Below, piece after piece: positions 26,901-40,800 of a stretch of DNA of 64,000 bases. Each line of letters begins with the position of its first letter. The first letter of the stretch is position 1. Location of the stretch: assembly GCF_022539315.1 (NCBI RefSeq), contig NC_066343.1:36175146-36239145 (forward strand). The letters are read 5' to 3'. The notes under the pieces are model-generated. The model ran no database searches, was not told the origin of the DNA, and saw only the letters and a list, made by a program, of their open reading frames with translations. Position numbers and translations under genes: made by a program. Origin of the DNA: Serinus canaria (lineage: Eukaryota > Chordata > Aves > Passeriformes > Fringillidae).

Positions 26901-27757
26901 TTGGTTTTTATAAAAGTAGAGTAAAATATGTTGCAGATAAAAGATGAGGAGTTGCATATCCGGAGATTTAAATTAATCTGTAAAACTGTGCCTCTTGATT
27001 TAACACATGAATTTATGATTAGATTTATCTTATGATGCCTTCACTAACTAGACTGTCTTAGGGAAAGTTGTTATTTTAGGATACTGAAAGATAGGCAAAG
27101 GAAGTGGTCAATTTTGTGGGGTTTTTTTTGAGGATTCCTTTTTCCTGTTACATGTCAGAGATTTTTCTTTATGCATAGTTTCCTTCTTTATTTTAACTTA
27201 TGGAGTAATCAAAGGTTTTTTGGAATATGAACAGGTACGATGTTCCACTCAGGGCAATTTGAGTTGTAGAAAGAGGGATTTGTGGATCTCAACAGCAAAA
27301 GCTTTCCCTTTCTTCTTTGCATTGCTGAAAATTTCAAGCATTCTGGTTTCTCCTTCTGGCTGTCCATCAATCTTCATCACATTCTGGCACAGAGTGGGTG
27401 GTGAGAGTTGAAAGAGTTTCAGATTCAGGACAGCAGTTTTATCCTTAATGTTTCTCAGACAGCAAAATTTGCCATCATAAACTCAGTTGTCCCACAGTCT
27501 TATTGTTCAACAGTAGAGCAGTAAAAAACTGAAGTGAAAATTTATTTCTAATCTTACTACAATCTGAAACAGTGTCTTCATCCATCCATGTGTCTCTTTG
27601 TTTCTCCTGTTACAACACCCTTAAATTAGACTTTGTGGAATGCCTAACGATGGAGAAATCTTGAATCTGGGACAGAATAACAGCATTTCCCATAAAATAT
27701 CACCATTCCTGAAGATACCTGTGAAGTAATATAGACAAGTCATATACTTCAACATGG

Positions 27758-28823
27758 TGTCTTGGTTTGAAAGATGTGTCTGCCAAGGAAGACGATAACC
27801 TCCCTTGGAATGGTGAATATGAAGCCCTTCCCACCAAATTATTATAACTCTGAAATTAAGGGGCTTTCAGGCAAAGATATGAAAAACAGAATAACAGTTC
27901 TTTACTGGTGTGTGTAGCAAGGCAAGCAGACAGCAGTGGCAGCGACAGCAAACAAGAGCAGAACCACAGCGGAAATGTCTCCGCAGTCTTTGAGCGCTTT
28001 GCCCATGGGTGCAGTTCCGGTCGCAGCCGGCAGGGGCGCTGCTGGCTCCTGGTGGGCAGGGCGGGTGCGGTGGTTTCCCGCGCCTGCAGGGGGCGCTCGG
28101 CTCCCTCACGTAGTGATGGCGGAGGGGCTGGCGAAAGTGGGCCCCAGCAGGAACCTCAGAGCAGCGGCTGGAACCTCAGGGCAAGCTGTAGCTGGAACCA
28201 CAAGGTGTCCCAGCAGGCTGGAACCATAAGGTGTTCCAGCGGGCAGGGGGTGCATAGCTACAGTGTAGCAAAAGCGCAGAGCAGTGGCAGAGGAATGGCA
28301 GGGCTGCAGGTCCGCTGTGGTGCCCAGAGTACCCTGGGAGGAGAAAGGGCTGGGGATCCCAGGGTTTTCTCCTAAGGCAGTGGAGCAGATGGTAAAAGCC
28401 TTTTTTAGTGAGGTTGGATGTTAATAAGGTCCTAGTTCAGTGGCTGTTCTCACGAGCAGAGGCTCACCCACAGCAGAAGCAGGGTCAGGTTGGGCTCCGG
28501 CGGCTGCAGTGAATTCCTCCCCTTCTCTCACACCTCCCGCCCTGTCCTCTGTAAGCAGCAGCTCAGACCTTTCTCCAGAGGTGAGAGAGCAAGGGAGCTA
28601 GGAGCTGCCCCAGCCCCCTTTTTCCCAGACCAGTTCTCACGGTATCTCTGCCCTTCCAAGAGAAACCCTCTGATAATTTCCAGGGCAACTTCTTTTCTCT
28701 AAATACCTGGTCCTTAATGTCTCTCAGCAACAAAATGGGAGAAAATCCCCTAACAGAAAGAAAATAAAAGGAAGAACCCTAACTTTGAACAGCTGGTTTA
28801 TAATAAATTATCTCATGCTAACA
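27758..28823 (-). mobile_element. GC- and CpG-rich ERVL-like LTR, about 1 kb
   Basis: A GC-rich island in an AT-rich intron. It starts TGTCTTGGTTTGAAAGATGT on the + strand. Two places downstream end in CTAACA, at 28755 and 28823, so the right boundary is uncertain by 68 bp. On the minus strand the element would start TGTTAG, typical of ERVL-type LTRs, and a weakened polyadenylation signal (AGTAAAGAACTGTT) lies near its 3' end. The stretch around TTAAGGGGCTTTCAGGCAAA matches a common passerine LTR that I recall. No convincing TSD was found; the hexamer AACATG recurs at 27751-27756 and 28820-28825 but does not fit TG...CA ends exactly. The 155-codon open frame at 27908-28375 is a by-product of GC richness, not a gene. 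Orientation is antisense to CNTNAP4. No retroviral coding sequence flanks it. Confidence 0.75.
28147..28242. repeat. Degenerate ~25-bp minisatellite inside the GC-rich LTR
   Basis: Four head-to-tail units start at 28147, 28167, 28191 and 28217. The last two (26 bp each) differ at three positions and share GCTGGAACC…AAGGTGT…CCAGC. The first two are shorter and more diverged (GCAGGAACCTCAGAGCAGCG and GCTGGAACCTCAGGGC…). Confidence 0.75.
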
Positions 28824-29029
28824 TGATAAAAATTGAGAATGTTAACTGGAAAAAAAATTACTTCTGTGTAAAACTAGAGATCTCCATACATCTCATGTCT
28901 CTATTCTGTCATTGACCATGATATTATTAAACCCTAAGAGTGAGTAGTTGTTTGGGACGTTTTGAATCATTATGCCTGTACAAATAATGTTTTTACATTA
29001 AGGAAAAAGAAAACCTGTATCTTCTTACT

Positions 29030-29310
29030 GGACCTTCTTGTAAATGGGGCTCATGTTTGCTAACTTTGAATCACCCAAGACCTCTCTGATTCACCAGGAC
29101 TGCTGATCAGTGATTGGAAGTTTCTCAGTAAGCACTTCTACCATCTCCCTCAGTACCTATGGGTGAAGTTCATCTGGCTTGGTAGACCTGTGTGTGACTG
29201 AGGAGTGTAGCAGGTCACTATTTCCCCTTTAATTTTGGGCCCTTCATTCCTCTCCTCATCCCTGCCTTTCAGCACTGGGGCCTAAGTATCCCCAGAACAA
29301 ATGGTCTTTG
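29030..29310 (-). mobile_element. CR1 LINE internal fragment
   Basis: Landmarks in order are GGGGCTCATGTTTGCTAACT, CACCAGGACTGCTGATCAGT, CTCCCTCAGTACCTATGGGT, GACCTGTGTGTGTGACTGAG-like text, GTAGCAGGTCACTATTTCCC and GGGCCCTTCATTCCTCTCC. All are familiar antisense CR1 internal sequence. It lies about 200 bp from the GC-rich LTR. Confidence 0.7.
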
Positions 29311-30546
29311 TAAGACTGTACCTCCTGTAATAAAATTTCTGGGAAACAGCATCAGTATATGTTTCCAAAAATTTATATTAGAAAGCCATACTGCTTTAGT
29401 TCTGAATTAATAGTTATTTTCTTTCACTTTGTAATAGTTTGCTTTTTGAAATAAAAGTACGGCATTTCGCAAACTTTAACATACTATTGTAAAAATTCTA
29501 GAATAAAGAAGGTATTGGAAACAACATTTTCTTGTTAAAAGCTGATTTCAGTATAAGTTACTATTTTTGAGTGTGGCCTGTGATAATGGCCATATTATGA
29601 TGCCAGAAAAACTAGCAGAAGGAATTTTATGCTCAAATGTTGTAACTGGAAATGCAGATATTTTAAACAGATTGCTGGAAAACAATAGTTTCTGGCCAGC
29701 AGTAAGATTATGGAAATCTGTCCAGGCTTCATTAGTTCAGTCCTTGTTTTGAAGGAAGTCTCATAGTCTATAATATCTTTCAATAGTGAGATGGAACAAG
29801 GGACAGACACATGTGCAGAAGCTAAGTGTTGACGTAAGAAAAACAGCTCTATTTCCTGTCTGTTGTTCAGCCTAAAAATGAGCCTATGATTTGTGTTCTT
29901 CTATTATCTTCAACAATGTTGAACGCTGTCTTTTAGGAGCCCTCTATATTGGTCTTACATCCTTAGCTTTCAAAAGGAAAAACCCCTATGTTATAAGGAA
30001 AAATGCCCATGAAGAATTCTGTACTGATCTTTTGTGTCTTAAAAAATTTAAGTGGACATATGCCTTTTCCTCAGGCCTCTACATGGGTCAGTCTGTTTGT
30101 GAATAGTGATTAAAATAGACAAAACCTCAAATACACTTAGAAAAAATCCATGGATAGTTCATGTAAGCTTCTTGGTTTTTTTCGAAAACCAATGAAGGCC
30201 AAATAAAAGTGATGCCATGTAGTTTTGAGATCAGTATATTAATAGTAAGAAGATGTTTAAGGCATCTTAAAAATTACTAAAAGAACTGTCATAGCTTGAA
30301 ATTTGTTTAGCTATTACCTTTCAGTTCATTCATAGTAACAACAAATTTCTCTCTCACTGTTAGGAATATTTCTTTGCTATTATTTTTTAAAAATATGTTG
30401 AATTTAAAAGCTTGCTCAACAAGGTTTAAAAAAAGAAGTAAACTAGTTTATCAACATCCATGCAGAAGTGAGATTATGATTCTGGTAAATAAAACTATGC
30501 TTAAAAAAATTTACATTCTACTTTTCATCTTCTTAAGAAATATCTA

Positions 30547-30570
30547 AAAGGTTAATCTAAAGGTTAATCT
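30547..30570. repeat. 12-bp perfect tandem duplication
   Basis: AAAGGTTAATCT occurs twice head to tail. Confidence 0.9.
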
Positions 30571-30711
30571 AACCTCTCGTCAAAATTGATTTCTTTCATT
30601 GTATATATTTCTTTTCTATAATGCACTGCAAATTTCAGCTCTATATAAAAGAACATTGGTAAATAAAAAAAAGCTTTCTTGTAACCTTTCTTATGTTTTC
30701 ACAACCCATTA

Positions 30712-30903
30712 ATCACTGAATCCAGAATGATTACATTTAGAGGGGTCCACTGGAGGCCATTTAGTCTAACCTCCCTATTTGAGCAGAGTCCCCTGGAAAA
30801 CATTATTGAAGGTTGTGTCAAATATCTCCACAGAAGGACACTCCTCAACTTCTTCAGATGGCCTGTTCCAATCCTTGGTGGCCCTCACAGGAAAGTAACA
30901 AAA
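30712..30903 (-). mobile_element. CR1 LINE 3' fragment
   Basis: CACTGGAGGCCATTTAGTCT, AACCTCCCTATTTGAGCAGA, GATGGCCTGTTCCAATCC and GGTGGCCCTCACAGGAAAGT follow the antisense CR1 3' order. It is diverged, and the 64-codon open frame across it has no meaning. Confidence 0.75.
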
Positions 30904-31099
30904 GATCTGAATTCAAGTTAATTCAAGAAACTAAAGATTTTTTTTTTCTCTGACTTGTGAAAGAAGGAAATCAGAAGGAAGGTAAATGTTAGATCAGCCC
31001 TTCTTTGAAAGCTAGTCTTGATACCATGTTTACTTAATATAGTGTAATTAATATTGGGAGACCAAAATAATCTAGAAAGTGTTAATTAATATTTTTTTT

Positions 31100-31100
<1 letters not shown>

Positions 31101-31146
<46 letters not shown>
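31101..31146. repeat. (CA)23 microsatellite
   Basis: Uninterrupted CA dinucleotides for 46 bp, preceded by T8G and followed by GAGATATA. Confidence 0.98.
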
Positions 31147-31149
<3 letters not shown>

Positions 31150-31265
31150 ATATATCCCCTACAAAATTGAAAAATCACCAAACAAAAAATTTAAGAACAG
31201 AGTAGCTTAGGAACAAAAATAGTTAACACTGGATATTAAGACAGTAAGAAGGATGGGACTTGAAT

Positions 31266-31281
31266 TGAATGAATGAATGAA
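31266..31281. repeat. (TGAA)4 short tandem repeat
   Basis: Four TGAA units, about 120 bp after the (CA)23 array. Confidence 0.8.
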
Positions 31282-32015
31282 CTTAATTAATTAGGGGCAG
31301 CAGAGACCTCATCATTTGGAGGACCTTTATGGCTTTTTCCCCTAGTAAGATCAATCTAATGCAAATACCATCCAATGCAGTACTATTTTCCTCATTCTGT
31401 TAGATGCCTTTGGGACTTAAACACTGATACGCTTTCTTTTTATTTATTTTTATAGCAACAGGAAAAGTATGTTTGGCCTATGATACATGATTCACACTAG
31501 GAATTTACTATGTTTACTGGGATATGGAACCATTAACACTCTGCAATTCCAGAAACCATTCAAAATCATTGGAAAATATGGGGAGAACTTTGTATTTATA
31601 TGCACCAGGTTACAAATAGGTACACAGTCAGAATTCCATCAAAGTGATAAAATCTTCAGCTATGCTTATTTATATCTAGCCTGTACAATTAAGCATTTTA
31701 TTTGGACATCTGCTGATCTATTCTTTCACAGAGTAGGAAATTAGGTAGTAAATATTTTTCTGTCTAGTTCTTTGGGGTTTTTTAATTATCATATTTCCAA
31801 TAATTTATGAATTCTTCATCTAATATTTTTATTACTGTTGGTTTTTTTATGATCTTATTCAGATCTGTGACTACGTCCTGTAGAGTTTCTGTGGGATCCT
31901 CACTTGGGAGTGCTGTAATTTCTTTAGGTAGTTTTGCATGCACTCACCTGTGTATCCTTTTTTGAGAGTAGTTTCCCTTTCTTCTCATAATTAACAAAAC
32001 AAATTAAACAAAGAC

Positions 32016-32032
32016 CTCTCTTTCAAAGAGAG
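32016..32032. repeat. Short perfect palindrome
   Basis: CTCTCTTT at 32016-32023 and AAAGAGAG at 32025-32032 flank a single C. Confidence 0.8.
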
Positions 32033-35000
32033 ATTTAAACATATTAGGGATTATTTGATTTGATTATTGATGTGGAAATGACATGACATTGTTTCTTGTG
32101 ATTTGCCTTTCTGACTCATGGGGTCCTAGTGTTAATAATATTGTTCACATGAAATCAATATATAAACTCAAGTCAGGAAACTGCGCATGATTGCGTAAGT
32201 GTCTGCAAGCTGAGACTAATAAATGAGTCAATTCTAGCACAGTCAGACATGTGTATCAATAAGTGATTCATCTACACTAACCTAATATGTACTTTGATCA
32301 GGCACTAATTAACAAAAATATACTGTAGCAATAGAGGTTTTTATTTTTGTATTTGTCCTTGAAATTATTGTGCACAAAAGAGAAAGCCTGAAGAAAATTA
32401 ATGTAGGCCTTTGCAGATAGTAGATCCTGCCAAATTATAATTATTCCTCTTGTCCAACACTGTGTTTATAAAAATGCCATTTTTTATTTTATATCTACAA
32501 AAAAAATATGATTGCTTTGGGAGAGGAGGTATTTAAAGTTTTACGCTCTGCAGTTTGTATTATGCAAGTTTTAAGTTATGTATTATACAAAGGTATTTAG
32601 GAAAATAAATCTTACCTGCCTGCACAGCCTGAATTCAAGGAAGTATTGAACTACTATAATTTTGCAAAAAGCAAAACCTAAAGATAGCAAAAATGGAATT
32701 TTTTATTTTAGTTTTTACAAACTGTTACATATTAGTGTTCACAAAGTTAGGGTAATAATGACTGTGCTCAGGTTAGAAATCAAATGGCTTTCAGAAACAT
32801 TTTATAATGAAAAGTTTTATGAAACACCTCACGGGCCACTTGTTTGGTTTTGCTTTATTGTTGTCCTAAATTTTCTGCTAGCTGAATGTATGTGGCTGTG
32901 AATAAATGCACATTATGAACATTTTGAAAAGACTAGATTGTTTTTAATCAATATGTTAATGCACTATCAATGTAGTGTGATTTTTCTCTTTTATAATGTT
33001 ACTGATGGAACTGATAACATACTAAATACTATAATAACTGAAACACAAAAAGTATTAATGGAGAAAATTGTTCATTACATAAAAAAATGCAGCATGGAAA
33101 TTAAAATCACAGAACTGTTAGTAAGAGGAAAAGTTGCAGAAGGAATGTTTTTCTCTTAATGGCAGCAATATCAAATATTTTGATCAGGTACAATAAATTA
33201 TTTAATAGTTATAAAACCAGCTTTCTCAGATATTGAGCAGAAAATCCTCAAAAAGACAATTTTCACATGGTGCAAGCCAAGATTTTTACTGTTGTACAAT
33301 TGAATTGGCTGTGTTAGATATCATAATCAAATAATGTTTGCTGGATTTTCCTTGTAAAACTAGTTTAATTTGGTGTAAGGTACAGAACATAAAAATGAGA
33401 AATTGCAGCTCATGAACATGGCTCAGAATACCTTTTTTTGTTCATAGTTTTCAGCAGAAACATGTTCACCTCTTTATTTAGAGATAGTTCAAAATATTTG
33501 TTCTTGATTTGCTTTTAACTTTTTTTTTCTATTTGCATTTTTTTAGACAAATTTATATTACCTGCTAAATTCCTTTGACAGTCTGTGTTTCATAGAGTGA
33601 ATGTGCTTCTTGAAAGCAAGAACACCTTATTTCTGTATGGGGTATCTTCAGCTCATTAGAGTGCTGGTACCAATTGCATAAAGGTCCTGAATACCCCACT
33701 TACTTATGCAGCATTCTTGAATGACTTGTTCACAGGATATATGTGAACAGCAAGATACATAGATCTTAATGCAACTTTGAGAGCTACTTTTTGGGTTTTT
33801 GTCGTTCATTACATGTTATGTCAGCTCTTCTTCCCATTACAGGTGCAAATTGTTTCCTTTGGTAGGATAAAAAATGCAGTTCTTCTTAGGCCTTTTTCCC
33901 CCCTAAAAATTCAGTCAGTGATCGGAAGGTACCTTTACCTAAATACATGCACATGCATAACTAGAAAATTTTAGGATCCTTGTGGAGTCAACTGGATGCT
34001 CAACACTATAATCCACTTCCATACTCCTTGAAAATATAACACATGGACTGATAAGAAAGCTACACAACGTTCATATTTCTAAAGTCAAATTAATTTTCTA
34101 ATTTACTTGTTATTTTCAATAAACTAAATACCTCTCCCTCTTTTTTACCTTGTCCCACTCCCTCTGCCTGACTCCTTCCCTTTTGTTTACTCTTTCTCAC
34201 TCTCTCACTCGCACAGAAGTCAAGAAAAACCAGAGAAGCACAGGAAAGTATTTTACATTCTCAAGAAGAACCTGAAAAAATTATGTAATCTCCCTTAATT
34301 TACATATTTTTAAATTTTCTAAGTTTTGACAGTCATCGAAGATTAGTATTGCTATAAGGGCTTCATGCATTTCCTTCTGTGATTATTAATGTATGCAGAT
34401 ATTTCAGATAAATACCTTAAATATAAAGGTAATTTTGAGTCTAGATAAACTTCTTTTTTCTCTTTTGCTTTCTTTTACATAGACAATAATAATACCTTGG
34501 ATTGGTGAAAAAAATACAAAAAAGAAATTGTTACATACCACCTACAATAATTATCATCCAACTTTGTGCTTGTCATCAATCACATAAATATCCCATTTAA
34601 CTTCAATACTTGTATTTGTAGTTGATTGTCCACTTACATTTAGGAATATTGTTTGAATAATGGCAGAGTTACAGTCCTAGCCTTAGAAAAGACCATAGTG
34701 GTTTTGAACTGAACAGGCAATTCCTTAGGGAAAAGAAGAAACAGAAATGGGGTGTGGGTGGCACTGTAAATATCCCTCAGGAAGGATGATATGACACATC
34801 TATTAAGAAGATGTTTATTGCGGGTAAACTTCACAGTGAAACAGTTTTGTTCTTCAATTTTCTTTCTATTCCTTATCAAAGCCAGAAAAGTTGTGTATTT
34901 TAAGTAGTATTCAGAACCAGATTGTTTAGCCTTTCATGGTTTTTTTTGGCTGTTCAGAGGGATGGACTTGCTGTCATTAAGATGGAAGTAGTTTAATCCA

Positions 35001-36225
35001 GTGTGTATGAAGCTGTGTCATGGTATTTAGCCATGTGTATTCAATTAGATGGAAAGGATTTCTTCTTTCATGCTACTGACTGATTGAGAACTGCTTCTAA
35101 TACAATTGTGGGGAACAACCTCATATATGAGAAGTATACATTTCAAAATTATTTTGTGTCAATCTAAAAAAAAAACAAGTAGTTTTGACTGGATGTGACA
35201 GTTTCAATGGGAAAATTAGACATGTTTCAGACTTTCAATAAAATAAATGGAACTGCATGATTTTTTTGTGATGTAAGGTGCTATTGAAGGAGTGTGAAAA
35301 TCAATAAACAATAAATAGCGAATCAAGAGTTATTCTTAAACTGACTTACATTACATTTTACGTTTATATTCTATATACTTTCATAGAGATTGTGTTTCTT
35401 TGTAGGACATCTTTCTGTGCCTAATGTCGTAAGAGATCACATAACTGTTCCAGTTTATTCTGTGTACTGTATATACAACCTAGTCATTAGGGTGTGCAAA
35501 GAGCATTAAGGGAATACTGATATTGCAGGCAATAAATAGAATTTTTTTTGTTTGTTTCCTATTTGAAAAAAGGATACTTTCATATTCAATTTCCCTTTTT
35601 CAGCCAGTGGATTAAACTCTAGAGAAAATAGAATAAGAGAGGTGGAAGTCGTACTTAGCATTATGAAATAGTCTTAAGAAATCCCATATCATTGCTCTTG
35701 CAGCCATATGTTTCTTCAGACCACAGAGCTTATTGATCAATTCTGTGAAATATTACTTAGCTCTGGATAATATCTTTTGTTTTTTATGGGTTTCTTGATT
35801 AGCCTGTTATAAGAATCTGGAACAGGGGGTATTCTTTTACTATTTTATAAAGGGCTTATCAGAATCTTGCTTTGTTTCTGAAATATTTTTAAATTATTTT
35901 ATTTTTTGTTAATGTAGACTTGATTTGTGCATTTATTTAACATGAAGCATGGTTAATGGTTTATGATTAAAATTAAATGAAACCTTTTTTATTACTGTGT
36001 CTCCGCATATGTCATTTAAGCATAAGATTCAATGCAATTACAAGTAAGGATTTTGTCAATGTGTTTTCATGGTGTGAAAACATTTATTTCATTGCTGTTA
36101 CAATATCTCACCTTGAAATTAGAATGTGGTAGTCATTCTGTTGGTGCCAAAGTCATTTTAAGGAAATGAAAATTAGTATAGTGGATTAGTTCAGCTATAA
36201 TATAAATAATCAGTAATGGGATTTC

Positions 36226-36247
36226 ATCAGGGTGTAATCAGGGTGTA
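36226..36247. repeat. 11-bp perfect tandem duplication
   Basis: ATCAGGGTGTA occurs twice head to tail. Confidence 0.9.
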
Positions 36248-37524
36248 AAGTGAAAAAGAAGACACAAGTTTTGCTGTGTATATCCCTAGTAAAAATAAGA
36301 ATTCAGACTTCAAAGGCATTTTCACCCATCTACTATTTGTATGATTTCCAGGGTGAACAGAGACAATAGTAAAAAACCCCACCTATTTGTTTTAGTATGA
36401 ATTTATCTTTGCTTCTCAAGACATGTGAGTCAAGTACACTCACTCAAGTCATAGAAAACGCCATAAATTTCTCTACCTTCTTCTTAAGTAAATTTGACCT
36501 GCTAGTTTCTCTTTTCTAAGATACAGAATCTCACATGGAAGAAGAACATAATTGATTGCAGACATTACATTTTGGTAACAATTGATCAAAGGATAAAATT
36601 TGATTAACATGCAGATAGTATTTGCCTAGGTATATGCAATGTCATTTATATGTTGAATACATAAATAAGAGTTCCAGGGAAAAAAATATTTTTTCTAATT
36701 AAGTATTTTGTGTAAAATGTATGTCCTTCTTGAGGCAGGGTGGGAATTTTATTTACTCCCAAACTGTTAAGTTGTACTTCTAAATGCATTAAACATTGCC
36801 AAGAAAGAAAATTGTTACTTTGTGTGAGGAGCATAAAATATCTTTGGTATGGAATGATTTCTCCATAAAAGTAGTGCTAATATTTGAATGCATCTCAGTC
36901 TAGCTAAATATACTGATTCTCATAATCTCATATACAGTCAGCCTCAGTTATTTTTTAAAATATTTTTAAATAAAATTCAGTATTTTATTGAAATTATAAG
37001 GAAAAAAATCCAAGTTACAAAGAAATATGATGAAATTTGAAATCAACAAGGAGCTAGTTACATTATATGGAGTAGTTTTTTTTCTCAAAGAAACATTGCA
37101 CTAAAAAGAAATCTAATCTTTTCAGGGTAAAAGAAGAGACATCTAGTAACTATTGAATAAAAAAGTAAATTATGTGGTCCCTAGAATAGCTGTTACACAT
37201 GCCCAGCTGTGTATTTAAAAAACCTAAACCACTGTCTTTCATTCCTAGAAATAATTTCAGCTTTTCAGCATTTAAATTCCATTCCTAGAAAAAGTTTTTA
37301 TTTCATGGCAATTTTTCTCCATTCTTGCAAGGAGTATATATTTGCTGTCAGAAATTATTTACATTTTTAAATAATTAAGATATTTTCTCTGAGTAACTAA
37401 TTTTAAAAAAATAAATTAAAAAAAGAAGGAGAAGAAAATTAATTCCTGACATAGATATCAATTTCTTCATTTTGTTGTTGATGTTGTTGATATTTGGCAG
37501 TAATTTTTTTACTTGGATTCTTAC

Positions 37525-37720
37525 GCTAAAAAGCAGAAGCCGGGCAATGTGGGAGCAAGACAGGTAGGACTCCTGCAACCCTTGCCTAGTTCTCTATTGC
37601 CTGCCACTCCAGTGAGCTCAGCTGCTTGCTTGTCTGATAGAAAGGATTTCTGGGAATTCATGCACAGAATTTGCCTACTGGGAACAAACTGGTACCCTTC
37701 TGGATTACTTGCATCCATTT
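37525..37720. other. GC-richer intronic segment, unrecognised
   Basis: A ~200-bp patch of mixed composition (for example GAAGCCGGGCAATGTGGGAG) sits in very AT-rich DNA. Both strands are open for about 65-74 codons. No repeat or gene family was recognised. Confidence 0.3.
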
Positions 37721-37843
37721 TTTATTTCACTGAATGATGTCTCAAAGCAAAAAATGGGCAGTGAGGCTGGTCTGTTGAAATTAGAGATTTCTTGTGGGTA
37801 TTGATTCCAATGTCATTAAGTTTATTGCAGTCTAATATAATCA

Positions 37844-37863
37844 TGATCAGCCCTGATCAGCCC
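37844..37863. repeat. 10-bp perfect tandem duplication
   Basis: TGATCAGCCC occurs twice head to tail; each unit contains the palindrome TGATCA. Confidence 0.9.
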
Positions 37864-40800
37864 CAAGATTATTTCTCATTCTCAGATAAATGTGCACAAC
37901 TTTTAGGACCATATCTTGAATTCACATGAACTTTTTAAAACAGACTCAATTAATGGGCATTCAAAAATTGTGGATAAAATGTTATGTGACATCATTAAAA
38001 GCAAATATGTGTATCATGTGGCAGTATTTTTGATTTCAAAGTGAAACAAAAAGGCTTTGTCTTGTCCTATTATGAAAGAGAGAAAAATAATAGTCTCTCA
38101 TTAGAAAATATTTCCATCCCAGTTACATTAATGTACTTGAAGACATAATCCTCTTCCGAGCACTTTCCACAAATCAGTCCACTGCTGTCTTAGCATATTT
38201 AAGGCCTCGTAATGCAGAATTCAGGAGGGGGAGGGAAGAAATTACCATTATATTACTGTTATGCTCCTGGAAGGTGACGTAAATTATTTGACTTAATTCC
38301 AGATAATAAATTTTCAGGAGTACCAAATTAGTGCATAAATATACCATCCTACAGAGTGCTATTTAAAAAGGAACTGCAGTAAAACTCTTTTTAGAAAACC
38401 CATTTTAATTCTCAAAAGACATTAATGGAAAGAAAAAGGTATTATATATGAGAAGGGCATATGGAAAGTTTTGCTATAAACAGCATTCCACTGTTCGAGA
38501 GCTTTATGGGCTACTTAAATTTCTTTTGATCAGGTTAGCATTTAAGCTGTATTTATTACTTTTTATGACAGTCCTGGGTTACTGATACTGTGGGGTGTCA
38601 TATATTTCTACTCCTACTGTCTTCTAAACCAAGATCAATTTTGCCAAATCCTAAAAATAATGAGAAAAAAAAATCTAAGAGCAGAATGAAAACATTAGTG
38701 TCTGTGGGATGATAAAGATGTTTAATTCAGAGACTCTGATAATGAGGAAAACATGAGATGATCACTTTATAATAAAGTCTTCTAGGATCACAATATTGAA
38801 GATGTTCTTGATACTAGCTAAAAAGACTTTTTTCTTCTTATTTGCTAAAGTAGGTTATATGCTTCATAATATTTAACTGCTGCATTCTGACAAGAAGAAT
38901 GGAATATATAAACATTCTAAAAGGAAATGAGAAAAAAAAGGAGTCCAAGGATAAAGTAGAAGGTGTACTTAGGATACAATTTCCATAAGGAACAGTTAGG
39001 GGTAGTGAAGAGGCTGTGAGAGTATTCCCAAGACACTCATTATGATGTAAAGAGTAGGGAGTGCTTTTCAGTTGAGTAGTAAAATACAACACAATATTTA
39101 ACCTGAAAAATCTGCTTGTCTTGAATGGAAAAATAACAAAATTCTCATCTGATCTGATGAATTTATCTTAAAGATGTTTAAGTTAAAATAAAAAAAGACA
39201 ATTTCTTGAAAAAAATTATTTTAAGTTTTTGCAGTTTGTCTTATATTCATTTTTTAAATGGAAGAGAAGTATCCAAAAAGAGGGTACTTTTATTTGTAGA
39301 TTCAAATCAACTGAACTTCAATAACCTAGAAAGAAAAAAACAAGTAAATGTACCATTAATGTATTAAAAACAAAAAAGCTACCAGTATGTTTGAATGCTT
39401 TTTTTACTTGTATATTTCATATTTACATAAAGCAAAAAAAACCAATCTTGAAAAAAGTAATATTATATTATTCCCATGGTACACTGATTGCATGAAAACA
39501 GAAATAGAAATCTACAGAAGATGTGTGCCCTGCATGAGATTTTTAAGTTCACCAATTTCTTTGAAAATTGATAACTTTAACAATACTATTAGTAATATCT
39601 TATAAGTAGTCTAAGCATATATATTTGTAATATAACATGTATTCAGGCAGAGAAAAAAAATCAGTTTTTTAAGACAAACCACAGACTAAGAAGAGAAACT
39701 ACCTTTATTCTAGCAGAGCTCCTCATTCCTAACCTAAAAGTGTCACTTCCACCAAAGGCCACTGTATTACCTTTTCCAGTCCTATATGGTAGCTGGTAAG
39801 GCTCAAAACACAAAAACTAATTCCAGATTTGTTGTTTACAGAATGACAGACTGCTGAAGCTTTCCATTAGAATGGATTAAGATCAAAAAAATCTTCCACA
39901 GATCAACATGCAATCTTTGTATTATTTAATCACTGCTGAGTTGAAATTAATTTAAACTGTCACCTAGAAAAGAAAAGCTGCTTTTCCCATTTCTTGCTCA
40001 CTTCAGTGTTTCAATTCATACATGGGTGTAATATCTCTATCTTGGCCAGGTGTTCCAAAGAGTGATGACTTCAGTATATGAATTAATTGGGCTCTTGACA
40101 GTTACAATGATGACAATGACTTAAATAGTATGGAAATAAATTTAAATCTCTAAAAGCCATTTTTATCAAGTTATAGTTCATTTTTGTTGATTTACTTGAG
40201 TGGTGATTCAAGATATTTCTCAGAGATGTGCTAGAAGCTGAGAGAGTTCTACAATAAAAATGATAGAGTGTGTAGCAACAACTATTCTTCAGCTGCAGTC
40301 AAGATGGAAACTGCTCTGCCCTGTATTTTATATTGTGTTTTCTCTTTGTGGCCTGCCTTTGATTTTGTTTGTGCTCTATATCACAGGATCAGTTTGTCCC
40401 TAGAATTCTATAGGGAGACCTCTGAAACCCCTTGTTTATTTTCTCAGATCATATACTACACTATAGTGTGTGTCCTAGGGAAAATTATTTGTACTTTAAG
40501 ATTATTTTGTTAAGAACAGACGTTTGTAGTGCAAGCCTTGAATAAGATTCCATTAGAGAGCTCAGAATTCTGAGTGTGGGATTGGAGAAAGATTTTCAGA
40601 TAAACCTGTTTATTTCTGATAGAAAAAAAAAAGTAACTTTGCTACTTAAAAGTGTCATTTCAGAAGTGCTGTTTCAGGGTTTGTAGCATTCAGCATCAAA
40701 ACAGATGTCACACATTTGTAAAGCCATATGTATTATCCAATAATAGAAACTTCTTTTGTGCTGGAAAAATACCAATATTTCTGTATCATTGCAAATATGA

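Noticed and set aside
27908..28375. 155-codon open frame
   Set aside because: It lies wholly inside a GC-rich LTR and its minisatellite. The translation is low-complexity Ser/Gly/Arg-rich and overlaps other frames.
28755..28823. AACATG repeat as the TSD of the GC-rich LTR
   Set aside because: Copies at 27751-27756 and 28820-28825 do not leave TG...CA ends, and six bases can match by chance. The boundary is left open.
31101..31146. CA repeat as a CRISPR-like or regulatory array
   Set aside because: It is a plain dinucleotide microsatellite with no spacers. No CRISPR, tRNA or rRNA feature was seen anywhere in the window.
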